Shown: positions 15,749 through 24,360 of the stretch, in pieces
How positions within the stretch are numbered: position 1 is the first letter of the stretch
Layout: each line of letters begins with the position of its first letter
Program-made: the position numbers and the translations under genes
Source: a virus
IMG/VR virus record: IMGVR_UViG_3300030102_003253
Coordinates: 1 to 44,014 of that record
Direction: 5' to 3' (one strand)
Length of the DNA stretch: 44,014 nt
Notes under the pieces: generated by a model
The model's database searches: none
The model's input: the letters and a program-made list of their open reading frames with translations, nothing else
What the model was told of the DNA's origin: nothing

Positions 15749-16672
15749 TTAAAACCAATTCTTTCCAAATACACAATCTTTTGATTCTTTCCAATAAATA
15801 AATCTTTCACACTTGGAAAGAGGATAAACTTTTAAAAGTTCCTCTCCGAACTTAGATTCACCTTTTGTTAAGGCTCGTTCGTATTGAAAGTGCCACCATT
15901 CTGAGCCGCCGTATGAACCTCCTCTAAAAAAGGAACGTCTGGCTCTAATAGAATGAAAGCCGTGTTTTAATGCTAAGGCTGTGAAGTCAACAAACTTACC
16001 TGTAACTTTTTTAGTGTTAAGTTTTGTCTTTCTACCTGAACGAGTTACATAAGTTCCTTCCAACTCCATTTCCTCGCCGTTATCACAGCGCATCCACACT
16101 CTCCAGCGTCTATCTCCAATATCTTCAATGACATAAGGATCTTCCTCTGGCTTGTACATGCCTGTTGGTAAAGCCATATCAAAAGCTAATCCAGTGTAGT
16201 GAAAGGATTTCTTTGAACGAGCAGCACCTGATTTAGAAGCCAAACCTCTTCTACCGCCTGCTGATGTCAAATACCCACCTAACTCTTTTACTTCTTTGTA
16301 AAGTTCATTGTATGCTTCGGCAGCATCGGAGCGTAACGTTGTGCGGGTGTAGCCTGCTCTGCCGGGGAACTTATCGGCTGGACACTTGACCCAAGATAAT
16401 TTCTCTGTTGGCGGGACAAGAATCTCGCTCTGTTCATCCTCTCCTACGAGGTCATGACCTTTTTCTTTTAGAAGTTTATTTAAAACCGATATAGTCATCT
16501 GACCGGCTTTGCCGTCTGCTTTTACGCCGCTATCTTTTTGGAAGGCTTTGACCGCCTTCTCTGTCGCTGGACCAAATGCTCCATCGCAGTTGCCCAACTC
16601 ATAACCTAACGCTTCAAGACCTTCTTGAAGTTCGACCACTTGGTGACCAGAAGAACCATTTTTTAATAACAT
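15749..16672 (-). CDS. Endolysin: peptidoglycan-binding domain plus M15-type peptidase
   Basis: A 307-aa modular lysin. Residues about 1-70 are a PG_binding_1 domain (GHQVVELQEGLEALGY, DGAFGPATEKAVKAFQKDSG). Residues about 95-307 form an M15 D-Ala-D-Ala peptidase-like domain: SFHYTGLAFDMA supplies zinc ligands H158 and D165, and SEWWHFQYE supplies catalytic E258 and ligand H261. The family cuts peptide cross-links in peptidoglycan. An insertion with basic beta segments lies between the two halves of the active site. No signal peptide; export would need a holin, which I cannot identify. An ACTATTTAT motif precedes it, fitting late expression. Confidence 0.9.
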   Translation of the reverse strand: MLLKNGSSGHQVVELQEGLEALGYELGNCDGAFGPATEKAVKAFQKDSGVKADGKAGQMTISVLNKLLKEKGHDLVGEDEQSEILVPPTEKLSWVKCPADKFPGRAGYTRTTLRSDAAEAYNELYKEVKELGGYLTSAGGRRGLASKSGAARSKKSFHYTGLAFDMALPTGMYKPEEDPYVIEDIGDRRWRVWMRCDNGEEMELEGTYVTRSGRKTKLNTKKVTGKFVDFTALALKHGFHSIRARRSFFRGGSYGGSEWWHFQYERALTKGESKFGEELLKVYPLSKCERFIYWKESKDCVFGKNWF

Positions 16673-16695
16673 TTATTTTACTCCAATAAGTTTCA

Positions 16696-16704
16696 ATAAA
16701 TAGT
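16696..16704 (-). promoter_or_regulatory. ACTATTTAT motif
   Basis: Coding-strand ACTATTTAT about 23 bases before the endolysin ATG. Member of the recurring set; function inferred. Confidence 0.45.
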
Positions 16705-16705
16705 T

Positions 16706-18562
16706 TTATGTGATCTCACAAGCACCGCCAGCGCAAGCCAATTCTCCCTGAAGATTAGTGTTGTCTTGCAACTCGATCACTTCTTTCACATCTACCTTTT
16801 GCAGCGTCTCTAGCATTGCTTCAAACGTTTCTTTTGAACAATCCTCAAATGGAGCCTGCTTATAAGTACCGCCGTCGTAGGGCAGCACAGAGAGACCATT
16901 ATATTTGTCTCGGTTCTCCCACATCCACTCGCCAACATCTGCCCACTCAGCCTCTTTAATGCTAACCGTGGCAGAAACGTTATGAGAGTTTTGACCGTTA
17001 CGATGACCGCTGCGAACCCACTCTGTGGCAATCGTAGCCACCCTTTTTAACATCTGTAAAGCAGACTCGTGTCTAGTGATTGCACCTTCTGGTGCTTTCT
17101 GTGGGACACTAATAACTGCTGTGTCGTGTGGGCGAAAGTATTCATCCTCAATTAGTTCAGGGTGATGCAACATAAGGTGTGTATAGATTGCTTCGTTCTT
17201 TCCTACACGAATGCGACGAATGTAATAATCATTGTGCCAAGCGTGAATGCCTGATGATGTTCCAAGCGTCAAAGAAGTTGTGCCTGCTGGTTTTACTGTA
17301 GTGCAGCGTGCGGCTTTCTTGATGTCAAGAATGTTTGCAACTCTTTCATTTTCTTCCTTCACCACTTTTGCGGCTGCTTTCATATCCAATTCCAACACAG
17401 CGCCTGAAGCAATGCCTGTCATTGAAACACCGATAAGGGCATCCTTCTCTGTTGTTCGACGCCACACATCACGAAGATAATGGAAGTCTGTGTATCCGGC
17501 TTGGAGCGTGCCAATAAAGGCAGCACCGCGCACACGCTTCTCGTATTCTTCCTGTGACTTGACATCACTAACGTTTACCTCTGTCAAGTTGCAGAACTGA
17601 TACGGACGCAGAGCAATCTCACAGCAAGGATTGGTTCCCCAATCTTTGTCGTTAGAAAAGTAGAATCCCGGTTCACCGGCACCTGAAGCTTTTACGCGCT
17701 CCCAGAGATCGCTGAATACTTCTTGTGTAATCCTGTGTCTGAGTACGACCACAGAGTTGTTTGCTCGCCCTCTTTGCGGATTCGCTTCCCACCAGTTGCC
17801 AGTTTTTGCAGCCAACATGTCAATGTCGTCAGCAGAAAATAAACTAATGAGCGCAGCGCGACGTATACCACCAGCAAGAACAGCATCAGCAATGTGGCAA
17901 ACGATGTCGTGTACCTCAATAGGTTGGAGCTTATCTCCATTATTTTTTTCATTTAAAATTCCCTTCACCTTGACCAAACATTCCCGCAACGGTTGTGGTC
18001 CCGGTGCCTTTCCTCCAGATGTAATTAGTCTGGTTCCCTTGGCACGGATGTCGCTGAAGTCAAATCTTATTGTTGAACCCCCGTGAAAATAACTTCTCAT
18101 AAGAGCTTTTACTGCATCTGCCCAACCTTCAATGCTGTCGCCAATAAGAAACCGGCGAGTGCGTTTAGGGTTTGGTCTGGTGATTTCTGGTAGTTTTTCA
18201 ACGTGGTGGCGTTGGACGGAATACCCAACTCCTGTGCCACCTAGAAGCAAAAACATAACTTCACTGAACACTCGCCAATCATCGATCGGAGCGAACGCAC
18301 AATTGTAAATTCTTGCTGGGTTGATCTCAATTGGCTTACCGCCAAATTGCATTGAGCGCATCGACGGCAAGATCTTTTTATCTTTTACCATTTTGTACAC
18401 ATTGTTGATCTCATCCTTTAAGTTTGGATAAGTCTTGATGTGCATATTTTTATTTCTGTTTACCAACTCATTCCAAGTTTCTCTGCGTTCTTTCTTTGGA
18501 AGGTACTTCGCATACTTCATATGCACAGTAATGTCTGATAAAATTTGTTTCTCTAAATCCAT
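16706..18562 (-). CDS. nrdJ: Adenosylcobalamin-dependent (class II) ribonucleotide reductase
   Basis: A 618-aa class II reductase. It has the N-terminal LPSMRSMQFGGKPIE region, the first active-site Cys in YNCAFAPIDD, GGTGVGYSVQRHHV, the radical-site segment NPCCEIALRPYQFCNLTEVN, the substrate loop VKPAGTTSLTLGTSSGIH, and a C-terminal redox pair CAGGAC just before the stop. It reduces ribonucleotides to deoxyribonucleotides using a cobalamin radical and needs no NrdB partner. None is seen. Length suits the monomeric triphosphate-type enzymes. It directly follows the helicase stop. Activity depends on host B12, which the phage cannot make here. Confidence 0.93.
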   Translation of the reverse strand: MDLEKQILSDITVHMKYAKYLPKKERRETWNELVNRNKNMHIKTYPNLKDEINNVYKMVKDKKILPSMRSMQFGGKPIEINPARIYNCAFAPIDDWRVFSEVMFLLLGGTGVGYSVQRHHVEKLPEITRPNPKRTRRFLIGDSIEGWADAVKALMRSYFHGGSTIRFDFSDIRAKGTRLITSGGKAPGPQPLRECLVKVKGILNEKNNGDKLQPIEVHDIVCHIADAVLAGGIRRAALISLFSADDIDMLAAKTGNWWEANPQRGRANNSVVVLRHRITQEVFSDLWERVKASGAGEPGFYFSNDKDWGTNPCCEIALRPYQFCNLTEVNVSDVKSQEEYEKRVRGAAFIGTLQAGYTDFHYLRDVWRRTTEKDALIGVSMTGIASGAVLELDMKAAAKVVKEENERVANILDIKKAARCTTVKPAGTTSLTLGTSSGIHAWHNDYYIRRIRVGKNEAIYTHLMLHHPELIEDEYFRPHDTAVISVPQKAPEGAITRHESALQMLKRVATIATEWVRSGHRNGQNSHNVSATVSIKEAEWADVGEWMWENRDKYNGLSVLPYDGGTYKQAPFEDCSKETFEAMLETLQKVDVKEVIELQDNTNLQGELACAGGACEIT

Positions 18563-19939
18563 TTATTTTGCTCCGTCTCTGAATTTTTTATATTTTTCTC
18601 TTAGTGTTTCTTGTTGCTTCTTGGCGGCATTCTGATTGATCTCATCAGCCGTTTCACCAGTTGCCTGAAGGACATCGATTTTAATATTGGCAGTATCCAT
18701 GAAAATAGGGTAAACGATCCCATCAGGACCATTTCTATTTTTAGCAACAAAGATCCTGCCACTGTTATTATTCTTATCTGTAATGGTGCGCGAAAGAGTA
18801 AAGATGAAATCCGCAACAAAGCATTTATTAAAAGCCTCGCTAATTGACTCCATAGTAACAACTTCAGCGTTCAAGCCGCTGCGGTTGGTCTGGGAAGCTG
18901 TCCAAACGGGACACTCAAACTCTTGCGCCATTCCCCGAAGGTCTTCATAAATAGTCTCCAATTCTATTCGTTTCTCTTTGTAAGCAGAAATCGGATTCAA
19001 AAGATCTCCGTAATCAACACAAATTAAATCTGGTTCAAATCCAGTGAAGCGTAACTTCTCTAAATGCTGTTTTAATTTATTTACGTTCGCTGATTTTGTT
19101 GGATATTCTTTTACAATAAGGCGACCCTCAAGATCTTTAACCTCATCGTAGATCATATCTTTACACTGAATTAGATCCTGAAGTCTAACTCCTGTGATGC
19201 AACTATCAAATCGACCAGCAACAACAGTATCCTGTAACTCTAGTGTATAATAAACAACGTTCTTGCCTGCCTTGACCGCTTGTGCGCCAAGGTGAACGAG
19301 TGCCATAGATTTACCTGCTCCAGTTGGAGCAATAACAACACCTAACTCTCCGCGACCTAAACCACCTTTTGTAATGTCATCAATGGTCTTCCACCCTGTG
19401 GACATAGGGTTGCGTGACCTCATCATAAATCGTTCTTCAAAATCAAGAAGATAATCATAACCATGATTATTGTCTAGACCTAACTTCATTGCGCCGTCGA
19501 TTACTTCTTTGATTTCATCAAACGATGAAGTCTTGAGAAGACCAACGGACTTCATAATTGCTTCTTTTAATTTTTGTTTCTTGCAAAAGTCAAGCGCCGT
19601 TGCTTTTACATACTCTGAGTCTTCAACTATGTCAGTTGAAACAATACGAGCAAAGTAATCCCTCACTTGCTTCTTAACAACTTCTGTCTCGTCATCAAGT
19701 TCGGTCTTGATAACTGAAGCCATAATGTCAGCGGAGGGGTGCTTTTCGTAAGTTTCTCTGTAAGATGCAAGACGTGAGTAAAACTTTCTTAGATACTTTA
19801 GTTCTAAGAAATAAATGTCAAAGATGTCTACCATCTGATCAAAAAATGATCGATCGTAAAACATACAATGAACCAACTTCTCTTGGAAGTTTTTACCGAA
19901 CTTGGAGAAGTTCTCCAGTTCAAACTCTTGTGCTTTCAT
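18563..19939 (-). CDS. Replicative DNA helicase (DnaB/gp41-like)
   Basis: A 458-aa RecA-fold helicase. Residues 182-200 (GWKTIDDITKGGLGRGELGV) lead into Walker A APTGAGKS (204-211). LICVDYGDL is Walker B, and PVWTASQTNRSG provides the sensor segment with Q/N; ISEAFNKCFVADFIFTLSR closes the core. The N-terminal 170 residues are helical, like the DnaB linker and primase-interaction region. The protein would unwind the fork as a hexamer for DnaE. GGGGGTG precedes the ATG. It has its own promoter, which overlaps the end of the exonuclease gene. No primase is in the window. Confidence 0.9.
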   Translation of the reverse strand: MKAQEFELENFSKFGKNFQEKLVHCMFYDRSFFDQMVDIFDIYFLELKYLRKFYSRLASYRETYEKHPSADIMASVIKTELDDETEVVKKQVRDYFARIVSTDIVEDSEYVKATALDFCKKQKLKEAIMKSVGLLKTSSFDEIKEVIDGAMKLGLDNNHGYDYLLDFEERFMMRSRNPMSTGWKTIDDITKGGLGRGELGVVIAPTGAGKSMALVHLGAQAVKAGKNVVYYTLELQDTVVAGRFDSCITGVRLQDLIQCKDMIYDEVKDLEGRLIVKEYPTKSANVNKLKQHLEKLRFTGFEPDLICVDYGDLLNPISAYKEKRIELETIYEDLRGMAQEFECPVWTASQTNRSGLNAEVVTMESISEAFNKCFVADFIFTLSRTITDKNNNSGRIFVAKNRNGPDGIVYPIFMDTANIKIDVLQATGETADEINQNAAKKQQETLREKYKKFRDGAK

Positions 19940-19959
19940 ATCACCCCCTTATTTCTTTT

Positions 19960-19988
19960 ATTGTACTATACTTTTATCTTGATTGCAA
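19960..19988 (-). promoter_or_regulatory. Sigma-70-type promoter before helicase
   Basis: Coding strand TTGCAA (19983-19988), 17-base spacer, TACAAT (19960-19965), then 20 bases to the helicase ATG. The -35 lies inside the last codons of the exonuclease gene. It would drive helicase and nrdJ. Confidence 0.7.
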
Positions 19989-20927
19989 GGAGATGTTTCT
20001 CATTGTAGCCCACAGTTGTCCAAAATTATAATTACCAAAACCATCTTTCAACATCATGGTATTTACTTTCGTGAGGTTAAAATCTGTACAACACTCTTTC
20101 AAAGTCCAATCAATTTTTGCTTTAGTTCTTGTAGAAATAGCAGGGGTATATAGTTGCATCAACTTGTAGTTCTCGACCACAGTCTGCTTGTGTTCCACAA
20201 TATTTTGATAAATCTTTGCTTTCTTGTCTGGACCATCACATAATTGGATAAGTTCGTTGATAAACACGTCTCTATCCTCTGCCATTTCTGGAAAACGATT
20301 AGCAATAGTCTTTAGTCCAGCACGAGGCACACCAACTAAGTTGTCCGACTTGTCACCAGTAATAGCACGAGCCAAAGCAAAGTTGCGAGGATGGATCTTG
20401 AAATCTTCCACGATACTGTTTTTTGTAACAAACTTATCTTGGATTGGACGATAAACAATTGTTTTATCATCACAGAGTTGAAAGAAGTCTTTGTCCGAAG
20501 ACACGATAACTTTTTCTACTGATGGGAAACGAGAAACAATGTAGCCAACCAAATCATCGGCTTCCACGTTCTCTGAAATCAATTGAGCGACCGGAAGTTC
20601 ATTTAGATATTCAAATACCCTTCCCATCTGCCAAGCACGATTGTTGTGCAGTTGTTGGTCGTTCATAAATGTGTTTGGTCGATTGAACCTAATTGGTTTA
20701 CGACCTTCTTTGTAATTTTTGTTTTGTGTTCTTCGCTTGAGCGAGCCACCTTCTCCATCCCAGACAACTACAACGAAGTCTGGTTTGATGATGCGACATT
20801 GTTTCTGAAGGGATTTGAGAAAGCCCTTGCAGCCACCAATAGGTTCACCATTGTTTGATAGTGATGGATCGACAACATAGTTGCGTAAAAAAGAATTGTT
20901 GCCGTCTACAATCATCATTCTATTCAT
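19974..20927 (-). CDS. 5'-3' exonuclease / RNase H (FEN family)
   Basis: A 317-aa FEN-type nuclease. Metal ligands are in MIVDGNNSFLR, VVVWDGEGG, EADDLVGYI, and SSDKDFFQL; the helix-hairpin-helix segment ITGDKSDNLVGVPRAG binds DNA. This corresponds to the N-terminal domain of bacterial Pol I or T4 Rnh, removing Okazaki RNA primers. It is separate from the polymerase-like gene at 24357-25541. Shine-Dalgarno GGAG lies nine bases upstream. Confidence 0.9.
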   Translation of the reverse strand: MNRMMIVDGNNSFLRNYVVDPSLSNNGEPIGGCKGFLKSLQKQCRIIKPDFVVVVWDGEGGSLKRRTQNKNYKEGRKPIRFNRPNTFMNDQQLHNNRAWQMGRVFEYLNELPVAQLISENVEADDLVGYIVSRFPSVEKVIVSSDKDFFQLCDDKTIVYRPIQDKFVTKNSIVEDFKIHPRNFALARAITGDKSDNLVGVPRAGLKTIANRFPEMAEDRDVFINELIQLCDGPDKKAKIYQNIVEHKQTVVENYKLMQLYTPAISTRTKAKIDWTLKECCTDFNLTKVNTMMLKDGFGNYNFGQLWATMRNISLQSR

Positions 20928-21141
20928 TTGGATCTACTCCTACATAATCGCCAAGTGTTTTTAGAAACCAGTTTTCAAAATAATCTTCATTCCATTGAGG
21001 CAAGCCGTGCATATACATAAACCATTCTTTGAACTGTTCGTTTACGTCTACTTTTACATTCACGGAACCATCTTCATTCTTGCTAATCGTCTGCACCCCT
21101 ATGCCAAAACGACTCATCAAGTCCGATTGAGGCTGTATCAT
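20920..21141 (-). CDS. Small hypothetical protein, 73 aa
   Basis: A 73-aa acidic/aromatic protein (EQFKEWFMYMHGLPQWNEDY) of unknown function. AGGAG lies nine bases before the ATG at 21141, so I keep that start although it overlaps the deaminase gene by 59 bases; the second ATG at 21117 would shorten the overlap. It also overlaps the exonuclease gene by eight bases. Confidence 0.6.
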   Translation of the reverse strand: MIQPQSDLMSRFGIGVQTISKNEDGSVNVKVDVNEQFKEWFMYMHGLPQWNEDYFENWFLKTLGDYVGVDPNE

Positions 21142-21529
21142 AAGAATCTTCTCCTGTTGTGTAACATACTTTTTTTACGCCTACAAACTCCATTACTTCG
21201 TGACACATACAACAAGGTTTTGACATTCTAAATTCATTGTAATTGTTTATCCTTGCAACGTAAATCGTTGAACCTTGAGTCACTTTGGCTGAAACTCCAA
21301 GTATTGCGGAAATCTCAGCGTGTTGTGTGGCGTGACCATACTTTTGGAAATCTCTAAATCTTTGTCCAAAGGCGCAATAAGAACCTTTATTGCATCCAAC
21401 GGAAATAACCTTCCCGCCTTTTACCAGCACAGCCCCATGGCGAAGTTTCCCGTAGGTGCTTTCCTTCGCCATGCGCCGCGCAAGTTCAAAATACCTTTGA
21501 GTCTTTTTACTCGATTGGCTAATCTTCAT
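21083..21529 (-). CDS. Deoxycytidylate deaminase-like protein
   Basis: A 148-aa zinc deaminase. HAEISAIL gives the H70-A-E72 zinc/proton-shuttle motif, and KPCCMCHEVM gives the PCxxC ligands (C106, C109). The early RHGAVLVKGGKVISVG strand is typical of the CDA fold. By family and context it deaminates dCMP to dUMP for ThyX; other cytidine-type substrates cannot be excluded. The ATG at 21529 overlaps the recA stop by 11 bases; the longer frame to 21640 lies within recA and is unlikely. Confidence 0.85.
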   Translation of the reverse strand: MKISQSSKKTQRYFELARRMAKESTYGKLRHGAVLVKGGKVISVGCNKGSYCAFGQRFRDFQKYGHATQHAEISAILGVSAKVTQGSTIYVARINNYNEFRMSKPCCMCHEVMEFVGVKKVCYTTGEDSYDTASIGLDESFWHRGADD

Positions 21530-22643
21530 CTTCTTTGCTTTCGTAATACGCCGAAGCATCGCCAGTTTGTTCATCAAACTTTTGAATAAGTTCTCGATCC
21601 ATAATTTTAATAATCTGATCGTAGAACTTTTTATCCTCAAGCATTTCTAGCCAAGCACCGCCTTGGAACTTCTTTTGCGTACCATCATCAAAGGTCAGTG
21701 TCCACCAAGGACCACCGGACTTCAACTGATCAGAAACCTTTACAGCATCGAACCAACTCTCTTTATCCAAGATACGAGGTTGTGCTTCGCCCCAGATAAT
21801 CTGAAACTGACACATTCGACCTTCTGTTCCGAAGCGAGATTTTTCTAGTTTTACCTTGACCTCAGAGCCAATCCTAAAGCCTGCATCATTGGTAATGAAT
21901 GCATTCTTCGCTTTGCGCTTTGTGAGCCAAATACGGAGCGAATAGGCATATGCTAGAGCCTTACCCCCCGGTGTGAAATAAGGTGTCGTCAAAGCCTCTG
22001 CAACATTCATAGTAATGTTTGTCTTCAACTGGTTGAGAACCAACATCACGGAGCCACTATTTGCAATTGGAACTGTCAACTTAGACAGACCCTTTGACAA
22101 AATGCGGGGTTTGACAGCCATTGAACTAAGAGGATTGAAGTCACCTTCAACGTCAGAGTTGCTTGGGGTCAATGCCAAAGAATCCCAGATAAACAACATT
22201 TTATTTTCGTTGTTTGCTAGAAGATCTTCGATTGTCTCCAACACAAACTCTACTGAAGAAGCCTGAACATAAAGAAGAGTGTCTAGATTACACCCTGCAT
22301 TCTTAAGAAACTCTGGATCAATGGCAGACTCTGAGTCAAAATAAATAACATCAAAGCCCATTTTTTGGGCATTAGCAGCACACTGTGCAGCCATGTAAGA
22401 CTTACCAGTGGCTTGTAGCCCTGCGATTTCAACAATTTTTCCTGCTGGAAGACCGGCAAGTTGCCCTCGACAAATAATTGAGTCAAGAACTCGTGAGCCA
22501 GTAGGAATCCACTCTTTTACAATTGTGGGGTTGTCTTCGTTTAGATCATAAGCAACAGCCATTCCTGCTCGCTTATTGATAAGTTTTTGCATATCTTTCA
22601 AAGAAAGTTTGCCAGCCTTATCGACTTTTGATTTTCTCGGCAT
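21519..22643 (-). CDS. RecA/UvsX-type recombinase
   Basis: A 374-aa recombinase. Walker A is GLQATGKS (75-82), changed from GPESSGKT of host RecA as in phage UvsX. VIYFDSESAIDPEFLKNAG, LFIWDSLAL and SVMLVLNQLKTN correspond to the ATP-binding Glu, Walker B and L2/Q regions. TPGGKALAYAYSLRIWL is the conserved strand-turn. It would pair strands in recombination-dependent replication, with the gp32-like protein upstream. AAAGGAG lies before the ATG, immediately after a terminator hairpin. Confidence 0.92.
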   Translation of the reverse strand: MPRKSKVDKAGKLSLKDMQKLINKRAGMAVAYDLNEDNPTIVKEWIPTGSRVLDSIICRGQLAGLPAGKIVEIAGLQATGKSYMAAQCAANAQKMGFDVIYFDSESAIDPEFLKNAGCNLDTLLYVQASSVEFVLETIEDLLANNENKMLFIWDSLALTPSNSDVEGDFNPLSSMAVKPRILSKGLSKLTVPIANSGSVMLVLNQLKTNITMNVAEALTTPYFTPGGKALAYAYSLRIWLTKRKAKNAFITNDAGFRIGSEVKVKLEKSRFGTEGRMCQFQIIWGEAQPRILDKESWFDAVKVSDQLKSGGPWWTLTFDDGTQKKFQGGAWLEMLEDKKFYDQIIKIMDRELIQKFDEQTGDASAYYESKEDED

Positions 22644-22660
22644 TATGTCTCCTTTATAAA

Positions 22661-22686
22661 AGGAGAGGGGCTTGCGCCCCTCCCCC
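22661..22686 (-). terminator. Rho-independent-type hairpin between ssDNA-binding protein and recombinase
   Basis: Coding strand AGGGGC, loop GCAA, GCCCCT (22666-22681), extended with GGAG/CTCC-type pairs, then TTTTAT. It would stop or attenuate transcription after the abundant ssDNA-binding gene. Confidence 0.75.
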
Positions 22687-22703
22687 CGTTGTGCTACCTA
22701 TCG

Positions 22704-23453
22704 TTAACCGATTGCAGCGAATGCCTCATCAACAGATGAGGTCTTTGGTGTGGTGGGCTTTGCTCCATAGTGAACTCGGTCACCACCACCATCAGGCATT
22801 AGGTATCGATCAAGAACGCCTTGAACCTCGTCCGAAGACTTGCGTTCAAAGATCTTGTGAACGTCGATGTCATTGCCCATCCACTCAGTTGCCTGAGTAT
22901 CATCGTCGGACAAACCTGTCGGACGTGGGCGAGCCTGAAGATTATCATAAACAACCCTGTCACCTTTGCCAAAGTTCTTATTGATGTAAGTAACCTTGAG
23001 ATCAAACCCCTTCTTAGGATCGGTGACATCACCGTAATCCTCATCAAGAATAGTCTCAATGATAGCCCGATATGCGGTCTTTGGGAAAGACCAGAGAACC
23101 GGACCACGCTCTTCCTTACCGCGAATAATCGCTGCGGCGTAGTAACGCTGGGTCACAAACAACTTCTTTGCTTGATCCTGACTGTCAGGTGTTCCTTCAC
23201 GATAAAGTGAAGTCGCAAACTCACAAACAGGACAATGATCTCCAAAGTTGCGCTTTGGACACATCACACCACCCCTATCAATGTTGTAGTGAAAGTGGAG
23301 TTCCTTAATAGGATCGCCATCTTCCGCAGGAAGGATACGAATGTTGTGTGTACCAACTTCAGGTTTCCAGAACAAATCATTGTTCTTTCCACCAGACTTT
23401 TTGCCATCAAGGGCTTCCAGTTTTGCTTTATACTTGCTAAAATCAATTGCCAT
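22704..23453 (-). CDS. Single-stranded DNA-binding protein (gp32-like)
   Basis: A 249-aa gp32-type protein. The basic N-terminus (DFSKYKAKLEALDGKKSG) corresponds to the LAST cooperativity region, then NIRILPAEDGDPIKELHFHY begins the OB core. A zinc knuckle follows: H-x-H with CPKRNFGDHCPVCEF giving three Cys. The acidic-to-Pro/Ser C-terminus (TTPKTSSVDEAFAAIG) suits the protein-interaction tail. It coats ssDNA for DnaE, helicase and RecA. It has the strongest promoter in the window and a terminator just behind it, so it is probably highly expressed alone. Confidence 0.88.
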   Translation of the reverse strand: MAIDFSKYKAKLEALDGKKSGGKNNDLFWKPEVGTHNIRILPAEDGDPIKELHFHYNIDRGGVMCPKRNFGDHCPVCEFATSLYREGTPDSQDQAKKLFVTQRYYAAAIIRGKEERGPVLWSFPKTAYRAIIETILDEDYGDVTDPKKGFDLKVTYINKNFGKGDRVVYDNLQARPRPTGLSDDDTQATEWMGNDIDVHKIFERKSSDEVQGVLDRYLMPDGGGDRVHYGAKPTTPKTSSVDEAFAAIG

Positions 23454-23496
23454 AATAAAATTACTCCTTGCTATATTATTGCTATATGGTTGTTAT

Positions 23497-23525
23497 AGTA
23501 TACTATTGTTTTCCCTGCTTGTCAA
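23497..23525 (-). promoter_or_regulatory. Consensus sigma-70 promoter before ssDNA-binding gene
   Basis: Coding strand TTGACA (23520-23525), 17-base spacer, TATACT (23497-23502), then a leader of about 40 bases and AAGGAG before the ATG. The -35 lies inside the end of the preceding gene. Confidence 0.85.
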
Positions 23526-24360
23526 CAGTTTCTTGCAATAGTCTGTTTTGAACTGCGGTCGTTGAATTCCTGACATAAACTATCTCGTTTTCAAACGGCA
23601 CGCTGAACACTCTAACGGAAGTTCTTACGTCTTCCTCTTTGAATTCTTTAAAATTGTTTACTATCTCGTTATGAAGTTCTGTGTCTTCGTTGATCCTCTT
23701 TTCAGGAATCCCGTAAAGCACCTCCCTTTCTCTTGTAAATAATAGATTACCAAGTTTTGTGACGTTTGTCAAGGAAAAATCACAATACGAAATAGAAGAA
23801 ATTACTGCGTTCTTAATTTTTTGTTCGCTGATTTCAAACACGGGGTCTTCTGACGATAGCCACTGAAAGGTCTGCCAATGTTGGGCACACGTCTCTGCCA
23901 TCTGTTTTTTGTAGTTACCTAGAAGAACCGCCGTGGAAATCTTTTTTACCTCCGCTAAATCAAAAATTGTAAACTCTTTGAACACATGAGCGCGGGTCTT
24001 CTCTTGAAGAGCGCCGTGAACTAAGTTGTGCAACTGTTTGCCTGTCTCGCTCAGAGCCTCAAGGTCGGGTTGCAGATAAACAATGTCTACATTCTTTTTT
24101 ACCAGAAGTTGTAACACTTGTAAAGAGATAAGTGACACAGGCTCAGAACCTGATACCACAAACGTTACATCGTCTGCCACAGTGGACAAATACTTTTTCA
24201 AACCCTTGATCGAATCCTCGTATCTTTCGATGTCTTTAAACACTGGAATCTTAAACTCGGCTCCTGTGTGTGCAAAAGTATAAATCGAAAACTCTGGGTA
24301 TTTTTGAAGGTAGTTTGCGAAGTTCAACGCTACATCACCTACTGCTACTATGCTTTTCAT
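23503..24360 (-). CDS. Unknown protein with possible tubulin/FtsZ-like Rossmann layout
   Basis: A 285-aa protein. It starts with a strand-turn-helix (SIVAVGDVALNFANYLQKYP) like nucleotide-binding GTPase or Rossmann proteins. A second core part reads DDVTFVVSGSEPVSLISLQV then LLVKKNVDIVYLQPDLEALS and GKQLHNLVHGALQEKTRAHV; strand, Gly/Ser loop, helix, strand and long helix in this order resemble the FtsZ/tubulin GTP domain, but the GGGTGTG signature is degenerate. I see no certain nucleotide-binding residue. Its ATG overlaps the polymerase-like gene's stop (ATGA), so the two are co-translated. Could instead be an unrelated Rossmann protein. Confidence 0.6.
   Translation of the reverse strand: MKSIVAVGDVALNFANYLQKYPEFSIYTFAHTGAEFKIPVFKDIERYEDSIKGLKKYLSTVADDVTFVVSGSEPVSLISLQVLQLLVKKNVDIVYLQPDLEALSETGKQLHNLVHGALQEKTRAHVFKEFTIFDLAEVKKISTAVLLGNYKKQMAETCAQHWQTFQWLSSEDPVFEISEQKIKNAVISSISYCDFSLTNVTKLGNLLFTREREVLYGIPEKRINEDTELHNEIVNNFKEFKEEDVRTSVRVFSVPFENEIVYVRNSTTAVQNRLLQETVDKQGKQ

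Noticed and set aside
21530-21640. N-terminal extension of the dCMP deaminase
   Set aside because: It lies within recA in another frame, lacks homology to deaminases, and the internal ATG at 21529 gives a standard-length enzyme.
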